Positions 1 through 5,464 of a DNA stretch of 9,176 nucleotides are shown here, one piece after another. The stretch comes from Pseudomonadota bacterium (GTDB lineage Bacteria > Pseudomonadota > Alphaproteobacteria > Caulobacterales > Caulobacteraceae): assembly GCA_023416055.1 (NCBI GenBank), contig JAEZIH010000299.1:1-9176 (forward strand). Reading direction: 5' to 3'. A model generated the notes under the pieces. That model had not been told where the DNA came from. It was given only the letters and a program-made list of their open reading frames with translations, and made no database searches. Position 1 is the stretch's first letter, and each line of letters begins with the position of its first letter. The position numbers were made by a program, and so were the translations under genes.

Positions 1-1
1 C

Positions 2-436
2 GATCGCGCCCTGTCGGCGCGCGGCCGGGCTGACGCGACGGCCATGGGCCGGGCGCTGGCGTCGCGCGGCTGGCGGCCGGACCTGGCGCTGGTCTCTCCG
101 GCGCGCCGGACGCGTCAGACCTGGGACCTGCTGCATGACGCTTTCGGCGACGTGCAGATCCGCGACGACGACGTCCTCTTCAACGGCGGGGCCGACACCC
201 TGCGCAGCCTGATCGCCGAGGCGGAGGACGACGCCGGCTGCCTGATGGTGGTGGCGCACAACCCCGGGGTCCACGTGCTGGCGGTCGAGTATCTGATCGA
301 GAGCGCCGCCTCTCCCCCGACCCTGGAGCGATTGAGCGGTTTTCCTCCCGGGGCGGCGGCGATCTTCACGGTCGGCGCGGGCGGGCGGCTGACGCTGGAA
401 GGGTTCGTCACCCCCGACGACCTGGGCCCGCAATGA
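2..436 (+). CDS. sixA: SixA-type phosphohistidine phosphatase, 5' partial
   Basis: This is the C-terminal 144 residues of a histidine phosphatase superfamily protein of the SixA branch. Such enzymes remove phosphate from phosphohistidine on phosphotransfer proteins, but the true substrate here is unknown. The frame is open to the left edge, so the start and the family's N-terminal RHG catalytic motif lie outside the window. The visible part begins with the family's 'D-R-x-L-S-x-R-G' stretch, followed by LVSPARRTRQT (the conserved Arg of the SxAxRTxQT motif). The second catalytic histidine is in VVAHNPG (His codon at 257-259). An ATG at 44 lies inside the fold and is not the start. The stop overlaps the ATG of the next gene as ATGA, which suggests translational coupling. 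Family assignment is firm; the cellular role is not. Confidence 0.85.
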   Translation, partial: DRALSARGRADATAMGRALASRGWRPDLALVSPARRTRQTWDLLHDAFGDVQIRDDDVLFNGGADTLRSLIAEAEDDAGCLMVVAHNPGVHVLAVEYLIESAASPPTLERLSGFPPGAAAIFTVGAGGRLTLEGFVTPDDLGPQ

Positions 437-789
437 GCACGGTCGCGTACAAGCTGGTCGATGCGGCGGAGTGGCGGGCCGCGCGGGCGGCGGGCGCCTA
501 CGAGGGTTCGGCGGTCGACCGGGCCGACGGCTACATCCACATGTCGACCGCGGAGCAGCTGGTGGAGACCGGCCGCCGGCACTACGCCGGGCGGGAGGGG
601 CTGTTGCTGGTCGAAGTGGCCTTGGACGGGCTGGGCGCCGCCCTCCGCTGGGAGCCGTCGCGAGGCGGCGAGCTTTTCCCCCACCTCTATGCCCCCCTGC
701 CCCTGGGAGCCGCGCGCGGGGAGCGTGAGCTCGCCGTGGACAGCGAAGGGCGGCCGAGATTCGCGGACGGGGCCACGCAATGGCCGTGA
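433..789 (+). CDS. DUF952 family protein
   Basis: A 118-residue cytoplasmic protein of the DUF952 family (COG3502), whose biochemical function is not established. Family hallmarks are DGYIHMST at residues 32-39 and a FPHLYAPLP block at 82-90, preceded by RWEP (72-75). The length is normal for the family and there is no signal peptide or membrane segment. The ATG overlaps the stop of the sixA-like gene by four bases (ATGA), and the 3' end overlaps the start of pyrD by ten bases. The three genes therefore look like one transcript with coupled translation. No strong Shine-Dalgarno sequence is visible before the start, which fits coupling. The family call rests on the motifs; no function is proposed. 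Confidence 0.85.
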   Translation: MSTVAYKLVDAAEWRAARAAGAYEGSAVDRADGYIHMSTAEQLVETGRRHYAGREGLLLVEVALDGLGAALRWEPSRGGELFPHLYAPLPLGAARGERELAVDSEGRPRFADGATQWP

Positions 790-1817
790 GCGACATCGGC
801 GCGGCGGTGCTGCGCAATCTCGACCCGGAGACAGCGCACCGGCTGGCGATCCGCGCACTGCAACTGTCCCCCCTGCCGCCGGCCCGGGCAGACGATCCGG
901 TGCTGGCCACCCGGGTCGGCCCGCTGAGCCTGACCAACCCGATCGGACTGGCCGCCGGCCTGGACAAGAACGGCGAGGCGCTTCACGGCCTGGCGCGGCT
1001 GGGTTTCGGTTTCGTCGAGTGCGGCTCGGTGACGCCGCGGCCCCAGCCCGGAAATCCGAAGCCGCGGCTGTTCCGCCTCAGCGAGGACCGCGCGGTGATC
1101 AACCGCATGGGTTTCAACAACGAGGGCCTGGAGGCCTTCGCCGCGCGTCTGGCCAGGCGTCCCCGTCACGCGGTCGTCGGCGCCAATCTCGGAGCCAATA
1201 AGGAGACGGAGGACAAGGCCGCCGACTACGTCGCCGGCCTGACGCGCCTGAAGGGCCTGGCCGATTACGTCACCGTCAACGTCTCGTCCCCGAACACGCC
1301 CGGTTTGCGCGACCTGCAGGGGCGGGCGGCGCTGGACGATCTGCTGGGACGGCTGGCGGAAGCCCGCGCCCACGACCCGACGCCGGTCTTCCTCAAGATC
1401 GCGCCCGATCTGACGGCGGCCGAGATCGGCCTGATCGTCGAGGCGGCGATCGACCACGGGCTCGACGCCCTGATCGTGTCCAACACCACGCTCGACCGGC
1501 CGGACAGTCTGCGATCACGCTACAGGGCGGAGGCCGGCGGCCTGTCTGGCGAGCCGCTCAAGCCGCGGGCGCGGGCGGCCCTCGCGGCGGCGTCGGAGGC
1601 TTCAGCCGGGCGGCTGCCGCTGATCGCCGTCGGGGGCGTCGATTCGGGCGAGGAAGCCTATGACCGGCTGCGCGCCGGCGCCTCGGCCGTGCAGGTCTAC
1701 AGCGCCCTGGTGTTCGGGGGACCGGGCCTGATCTCCCGCATGAAGCGCGACCTCGCGGCGCGCCTGAAGGCGGACGGTTTCTCCACGGCCGCAGAGGCCG
1801 TCGGCACGGCCCGTTGA
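780..1817 (+). CDS. pyrD: Dihydroorotate dehydrogenase (quinone), class 2
   Basis: Oxidises dihydroorotate to orotate, the fourth step of de novo pyrimidine synthesis, passing electrons through FMN to membrane quinone. At 345 residues it has the length of class 2 enzymes. Residues 1-35 are the helical membrane-association region typical of class 2. Conserved blocks are NPIGLAAGLDKNG (53-65), CGSVTPRPQPGNP (81-93), NRMGFNN (108-114), VNVSSPNTPGLRDLQ (166-180; Ser170 aligns with the catalytic base Ser175 of the E. coli enzyme), LKIAPD (205-210, FMN-binding Lys206), SNTT (234-237), GGLSGEPL (253-260), and the phosphate-binding AVGGVDSG and VQVYSALV near 273-311. All key residues look intact. The ATG overlaps the end of the DUF952 gene by ten bases; a GGGG run seven bases upstream could be the ribosome binding site. 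A GTG at 786 is an alternative start. Confidence 0.97.
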   Translation: MAVSDIGAAVLRNLDPETAHRLAIRALQLSPLPPARADDPVLATRVGPLSLTNPIGLAAGLDKNGEALHGLARLGFGFVECGSVTPRPQPGNPKPRLFRLSEDRAVINRMGFNNEGLEAFAARLARRPRHAVVGANLGANKETEDKAADYVAGLTRLKGLADYVTVNVSSPNTPGLRDLQGRAALDDLLGRLAEARAHDPTPVFLKIAPDLTAAEIGLIVEAAIDHGLDALIVSNTTLDRPDSLRSRYRAEAGGLSGEPLKPRARAALAAASEASAGRLPLIAVGGVDSGEEAYDRLRAGASAVQVYSALVFGGPGLISRMKRDLAARLKADGFSTAAEAVGTAR

Positions 1818-1852
1818 CGGAGCGTTAGGGCAACCCCCGTCAGGATGCGGCG

Positions 1853-1868
1853 CGGGCGAATTCGCCCG
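1853..1868. promoter_or_regulatory. 16-base perfect palindrome before the histidine kinase gene
   Basis: CGGGCGAATTCGCCCG is a perfect, loopless inverted repeat in the 66-base gap between pyrD and the kinase gene, ending five bases before the kinase ribosome binding site. The position suits an operator, or an RNA/DNA structure affecting kinase expression, but no regulator family is recognised from the sequence. Chance occurrence of a palindrome this long somewhere in a 9-kb GC-rich window is not negligible. Confidence 0.35.
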
Positions 1869-1872
1869 GAGC

Positions 1873-1879
1873 GGGGGAG
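1873..1879 (+). promoter_or_regulatory. Ribosome binding site deciding the kinase start
   Basis: GGGGGAG lies four bases before the ATG at 1884. It favours that start over the in-frame ATG at 1845, which has no usable site and would add 13 mostly Arg/Gly residues ahead of the membrane region. Confidence 0.65.
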
Positions 1880-1883
1880 CCGA

Positions 1884-3836
1884 ATGGCGATCGCCAATGC
1901 CGACACGCCTGCCGCCTCGCCCCAAAGCTGGGCGGGCGCTGTCCGCCAGCGGCGCAAGGCCCTGCTGCAGCGGCTGGGCATGGCCGCGGCCTCGGCGTTG
2001 GTGTTCAGCCCCCTGCTGGGATGGTCGTTCAGCGCCGCGTGGGTGCTAGGCTACTTCCTGGTCCAGCTCATCGACCTGTGGATTTTCGGCCCGGTCAATG
2101 ACGGCAAGGTCGAGCGCCTGCGGGGTGTCCGCGGCGCTGCGGGCTACGCCGTCCTGGTTGTCAACGCCAGCTATTTCGGCAGCCTTTCCATTCCTCTGTG
2201 GATCGTGGGCGGGCCCATGGGGGGCATCTGCTCGGCCATGCTGCTGTCGGCCGGCGCGGTCTATTCGATGATCAATGCGCCGCGGTCGACCGCGGTGCTG
2301 GCGCTGACGGTCACGCCGCAGTTCCTGTATCTCGCCTCGACCCCCTTCTTCATGGCCGCCTACGGAGCCTCGCCGGCCTTCATCACCGCCGCCGCCATCT
2401 CTGTCGGCGTGTTCATCACCTATTGCCTGTCGACGTGGCAGCGGATGAACCAGGCCCGCGATTCCGAGAGCTCCGCCCGCATCGAGGCGGAAGAGAAGCG
2501 CGCCACGGCCGAACGGATCATGGAAGGACGCAGCGCCTTCCTGGCCGCGGTCGGACACGATCTGCGCACCCCGATCAGCGCCATCCTGACCGGCGCGGCC
2601 GAGCTGGAGCGCGGCGCGTCCGACGGGGGCGCCCGCAACCAGGCCCGGCTGATCACCGACGCCGGGGTGATGATGAAGGCCCTGCTCGACGACCTGCTGG
2701 ACCACGCCAAGCTTGAGGCGGGCCACATGACGATCGACGCGTTCGACTTCAATCTGCGCGACCTGCTGAATCAGTCGGCCCGCTTGTGGCGCGGCCCCGC
2801 CCGCGCCAAGGGCCTGAAGCTGCGCATCGAGGGCGCCGCGACGGTTCCCGCCATGGTGCGAGGCGACCCCATGCGCCTGAGACAGGTGCTGAACAACCTG
2901 ATCTCCAACGCCATGAAGTTCACCCGCGAGGGCTCGATCACCCTGCGTCTGAAGGTCTGGCCTGAGGACTCCGGCGCCCATGCCGTGCTCATCGAGGTAG
3001 CGGACACCGGCCCGGGCATGACCCGCGAGCAGCTGGCGCGGCTGTTCACGCCCTTTGACCAGACCGCCGACGGGATCAGCGCCCGCCATGGCGGGACCGG
3101 CCTGGGTCTGTCGATCAGCCGCCAGGTGACCGAACTGATGGGCGGCCGCCTGACTGCGCGCAGCAAGGTCGGCGAGGGCGCGACGTTCACTCTCGCCCTT
3201 CGGCTTGAGGCGGCCGAGTCGGGCGCCGCGATGGGCCCCGCCCTGGATCAGGAAAGCCGGGACGTTGTCGCCCGCGCCCTGGCGATACGCTCGCTGGGCG
3301 GGTCCGAGGCGGCGCGGACGCCCGCCCCGGCGCCGCAACCGCTGGCCGAGACCCCGCCGGCGGGGCACGAAGCAGTTGAAGCCGCAGCTTCGCCCGAGGC
3401 CGGCGTCGAGGAGGCCGAGGACGAGGGCCGACCGATGCGGGTGCTGGTGGTCGACGATCACGACATCAACCGCCGCGCCATCCAGCTGATCCTGCAGCCG
3501 CTGGGCTGCGACATCGCCACGGCCGCGGACGGCATGGCGGCGCTGAAGATCTGCGAGACCTCCAGCTTCGACCTGATCTTCATGGACGTGCGCATGCCCG
3601 AGCTGGACGGGCGCGAAACGACCCGTCGCATCCGCGCCGGCGGCGGTCCGAACGCGCTGGTCCCGGTGATCGCGGTCACCGCCGATACCGCGCCGGAGGA
3701 CATCGCGGCCTGCACCGCGGCCGGGATGACCTATTTCGTGCCCAAGCCGATCACCCCGCCCATGCTGCTGGGTGCGATCAACCACGTCATGACCATGGCT
3801 CAGGACGAGGCGACCGCCGAAACCGAAGCCGCCTGA
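1884..3836 (+). CDS. Membrane-bound hybrid sensor histidine kinase with C-terminal receiver domain
   Basis: A 650-residue hybrid kinase of the inner membrane. About six hydrophobic segments fill residues 33-183 with only short loops, so there is no sizeable periplasmic sensor domain and sensing is probably within the membrane. A charged helix, likely coiled coil, spans 187-214. The H box is GHDLRTP (phosphoacceptor His225). The ATPase domain has the N box LNNLISNAMKFT (Asn338, Asn342), G1 DTGPGM (374-379), F box LFTPF (387-391) and G2 GGTGLGLSI (403-411). An Ala/Pro/Glu-rich linker (about 442-516) leads to a receiver domain with Asp524-Asp525, phosphoacceptor Asp568, Thr599 and Lys621. All catalytic residues are present. 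There is no Hpt domain, so a separate phosphotransfer protein is expected. It follows pyrD by 66 bases; its 3' end overlaps vsr tail to tail. Signal and partner are unknown. Confidence 0.93.
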   Translation: MAIANADTPAASPQSWAGAVRQRRKALLQRLGMAAASALVFSPLLGWSFSAAWVLGYFLVQLIDLWIFGPVNDGKVERLRGVRGAAGYAVLVVNASYFGSLSIPLWIVGGPMGGICSAMLLSAGAVYSMINAPRSTAVLALTVTPQFLYLASTPFFMAAYGASPAFITAAAISVGVFITYCLSTWQRMNQARDSESSARIEAEEKRATAERIMEGRSAFLAAVGHDLRTPISAILTGAAELERGASDGGARNQARLITDAGVMMKALLDDLLDHAKLEAGHMTIDAFDFNLRDLLNQSARLWRGPARAKGLKLRIEGAATVPAMVRGDPMRLRQVLNNLISNAMKFTREGSITLRLKVWPEDSGAHAVLIEVADTGPGMTREQLARLFTPFDQTADGISARHGGTGLGLSISRQVTELMGGRLTARSKVGEGATFTLALRLEAAESGAAMGPALDQESRDVVARALAIRSLGGSEAARTPAPAPQPLAETPPAGHEAVEAAASPEAGVEEAEDEGRPMRVLVVDDHDINRRAIQLILQPLGCDIATAADGMAALKICETSSFDLIFMDVRMPELDGRETTRRIRAGGGPNALVPVIAVTADTAPEDIAACTAAGMTYFVPKPITPPMLLGAINHVMTMAQDEATAETEAA

Positions 3837-4240
3837 CCCCGGACCTGCGCCAGCAGATCCCCGGCGAAATCCGGCGACTTCATCGCGCATTCCCAGACGG
3901 TGATCACCCGCCAGCCCGCCGTCTCGAGCGCCACGTACGTGGCCGCGTCGCGGGCCCGGTTGCGGCCGATCTTGGCGGACCAGTAGTCGGCATTGGCCTT
4001 GGGCTGACGCGCCCCCCGGGGGCAGTTGTGGCCATGCCAGAAGCAGCCGTGCACGAAGATCACGGTGCGGCGCCCCTTCATCACCACGTCCGGCCGTCCC
4101 GGCAGCCCGGTCCCGCCGAGGCGGTAGCCGACGCCGGCCGCACGCAGGATCCGGCGCACCGCCAGTTCCGGCGTGGTGTTTTGGCCCCGGACCCGGCGCA
4201 TCACGGCGCTGCGCTGTTCGGGGGTGAAGACGTCGGTCAT
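3800..4240 (-). CDS. vsr: Very short patch repair (Vsr) mismatch endonuclease
   Basis: A 146-residue Vsr-type endonuclease. In E. coli this enzyme nicks 5' of T:G mismatches left by deamination of 5-methylcytosine at Dcm sites. Active-site residues match E. coli numbering closely: Glu25 (NTTPE), Asp51 (GRPDVV), His64 and His69 (FVHGCFWHGHNC). The zinc ligands Cys66, His71, Cys73 and Cys118 (VWEC) are present, as is the late Asp98. The protein therefore looks active. No cytosine-5 methyltransferase gene lies in the window, so it is an orphan here. It is downstream of the peroxiredoxin gene on the same strand with a 38-base gap and could share its transcript. Its own ribosome binding site is weak. 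Its last 12 codons overlap the end of the histidine kinase gene on the other strand. Confidence 0.93.
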   Translation of the reverse strand: MTDVFTPEQRSAVMRRVRGQNTTPELAVRRILRAAGVGYRLGGTGLPGRPDVVMKGRRTVIFVHGCFWHGHNCPRGARQPKANADYWSAKIGRNRARDAATYVALETAGWRVITVWECAMKSPDFAGDLLAQVRGQAASVSAVASS

Positions 4241-4278
4241 GCGGAAAGCGCGTAGCCGCCAAGAGCGGCCTGCGGCTC

Positions 4279-4764
4279 CTAGAGCTGGGTCAGCAGGTGC
4301 TCGGCCGAGGACACCTTGAACTCGCCCGGCTGCTCGACATTGAGCTGTTCGACCACGCCGTCGCGGACGATCATCGAATAGCGCTGCGAGCGCTCGCCCA
4401 TGCCGAAGCCCTTGGCGTCCATCGCCAGGCCGAGGGCGCGGGTGAAGTCGCCGTTGCCGTCGCCCAGCATCAGGATGTCGTTCTTGCCGATGCCCTGGCT
4501 ATCGGCCCACGCCCCCATGACGAAGGCGTCGTTGACCGAGACGCAGGCGATGGTGTCGACGCCCTTGCCGGCCAGCTCCTCGCGGCGCTCCTTGAAGCCC
4601 GGCAGGTGCTTCGCCGAGCAGGTCGGGGTGAAGGCTCCCGGAACGGCGAACAGGGCCACCGTCTTGCCGCCGAAGATCTCGTCCGTCGAAACCGGCTTGG
4701 GTCCGTCGTCGGTGGCGCGGGTCAGGGTGGCCGAGGGGATGCGGTCGCCGATCTGGACGGTCAT
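4279..4764 (-). CDS. Peroxiredoxin, Prx5/PrxII group
   Basis: A 161-residue cytoplasmic thiol peroxidase of the Prx5 (PrxII, AhpE-like redoxin) group that reduces hydrogen peroxide and organic hydroperoxides using glutaredoxin or thioredoxin. The active-site block PGAFTPTCS (42-50) gives peroxidatic Cys49 with Thr46, and Arg128 (RSQRYS) completes the conserved triad. A second Cys74 in IACVSVND sits where plant PrxII enzymes have their resolving cysteine, so an intramolecular disulfide is plausible. The start is chosen because MTVQIGDRIP is the usual family N-terminus and GGAG lies six bases upstream. The frame stays open further upstream only as a shadow of yqgE on the other strand. A good Caulobacter-type promoter lies 35 bases upstream of the start. 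vsr follows by 38 bases. Confidence 0.94.
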   Translation of the reverse strand: MTVQIGDRIPSATLTRATDDGPKPVSTDEIFGGKTVALFAVPGAFTPTCSAKHLPGFKERREELAGKGVDTIACVSVNDAFVMGAWADSQGIGKNDILMLGDGNGDFTRALGLAMDAKGFGMGERSQRYSMIVRDGVVEQLNVEQPGEFKVSSAEHLLTQL

Positions 4765-4805
4765 GGCAGGCTCCGGTGGAGGATGTGGGTGTCGAACGTC
4801 CCGTC

Positions 4806-4834
4806 GAGATAGGGGTTGCGGGCGCCGCCGCCAA
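4806..4834 (-). promoter_or_regulatory. Putative housekeeping promoter of the peroxiredoxin gene
   Basis: On the minus strand TTGGCGG (4834-4828) is followed after 14 bases by CCTATCTC (4813-4806). This matches the described Caulobacter housekeeping consensus TTGACGS-N10-14-GCTANAWC at 6 of 7 positions in the -35 and at 6 of 8 in the -10 element (counting the N as a match). Predicted transcription starts near 4799, giving a leader of about 35 bases with GGAG at 4774-4771. Confidence 0.5.
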
Positions 4835-4855
4835 GCTTTGACGGCCGCCCCGGCC

Positions 4856-4884
4856 TTGCGCCTGCCCCGCCGGCTCCCGATGAT
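4856..4884 (+). promoter_or_regulatory. Putative promoter giving a leaderless yqgE transcript
   Basis: TTGCGC (4856-4861), 17 bases, then GATGAT (4879-4884), which matches TATAAT at 4 of 6. The expected transcription start, seven bases past the -10 element, falls on the A of the yqgE ATG at 4891. The -35 match is poor (3 of 6), so this is tentative. Confidence 0.35.
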
Positions 4885-4890
4885 AGGGAG

Positions 4891-5460
4891 ATGGACGACT
4901 TCCAATCCCTTGAGGGGCGGCTGCTGGTGGCCATGCCCGGCATCAACGATCCGCGCTTCGAGCATGCCGTCATCCTGGTCTGCGCCCACGGCCCGGATCA
5001 CGCCATGGGCCTGCGGCTGGACCGGCCGGCCCCCGGGGTCGATCTCAAGACGGTGCTGACCAAGCTGGAGACCCCGGCGCCGGACTCGGCCGCCACCCGC
5101 GCGGTGCTGGTCGGCGGGCCGGTGGAGCGCGAGCGGGGCTTCGTGCTGCATACCGACGACTGGCTGGCCGAGGACGCCTCCATGGCCTTCGGCGACGGCC
5201 TCGCCATGACCGGCACGCGCGAGGCCCTGGCGGCGATGGTGGACCCGGACGCCGGGCCGCGCCGCTCGGTGCTGCTGCTGGGCTACGCCGGCTGGGGCGA
5301 GGGCCAACTGGAGGACGAACTCGGAGAGAACGTCTGGCTCACGATGGACGCCGACCCGGACCTGATCTTCGACCCGGACTACGACGGCAAATGGGCGCGC
5401 GCCGTCGCCGGCCTGGGCATCGATCCGGCTCAGCTGTCCGGGCAGAGCGGGCGGGCGTGA
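4891..5460 (+). CDS. yqgE: YqgE/AlgH family protein (UPF0301)
   Basis: A 189-residue cytoplasmic protein of the YqgE/AlgH family (UPF0301, DUF179). The family is widespread and named after a Pseudomonas gene linked to alginate regulation, but its molecular function is unsettled. Conserved blocks are LLVAMPGINDPRFEHAVI (11-28), CAHGPDHAMGL (31-41), GGPVERERGFVLH (75-87) and LLLGYAGWGEGQLEDEL (128-144); length is normal. The ATG at 4891 gives the usual family N-terminus just before the GRLLVAMPG strand. The purine-rich AGGGAG touches the ATG with no spacing and cannot act as a normal ribosome binding site, so the mRNA may be leaderless. A TTG at 4816 would add 25 Pro-rich residues and is disfavoured. 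The gene is divergent from the peroxiredoxin and convergent with the phosphodiesterase, with four bases between stops. Confidence 0.93.
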   Translation: MDDFQSLEGRLLVAMPGINDPRFEHAVILVCAHGPDHAMGLRLDRPAPGVDLKTVLTKLETPAPDSAATRAVLVGGPVERERGFVLHTDDWLAEDASMAFGDGLAMTGTREALAAMVDPDAGPRRSVLLLGYAGWGEGQLEDELGENVWLTMDADPDLIFDPDYDGKWARAVAGLGIDPAQLSGQSGRA

Positions 5461-5464
5461 AGGC

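Noticed and set aside
1845..1883. Upstream ATG at 1845 as start of the histidine kinase
   Set aside because: No spaced ribosome binding site, and the added residues translate the palindrome; ATG 1884 follows GGGGGAG.
3930..3943. 14-base perfect palindrome GCCACGTACGTGGC inside vsr
   Set aside because: It falls within conserved coding sequence, and roughly one palindrome of this length is expected by chance in a window this size.
2046..4262. A 738-codon minus-strand open frame opposite the hybrid kinase and spanning vsr
   Set aside because: It overlaps vsr in another frame and the whole kinase; the translation is Arg/Gly/His-rich with no family signature.
4765..5307. N-terminal extension of the peroxiredoxin frame by about 180 codons
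   Set aside because: The extension is antisense to yqgE and unlike any redoxin; the internal ATG at 4764 has a good ribosome binding site and promoter.
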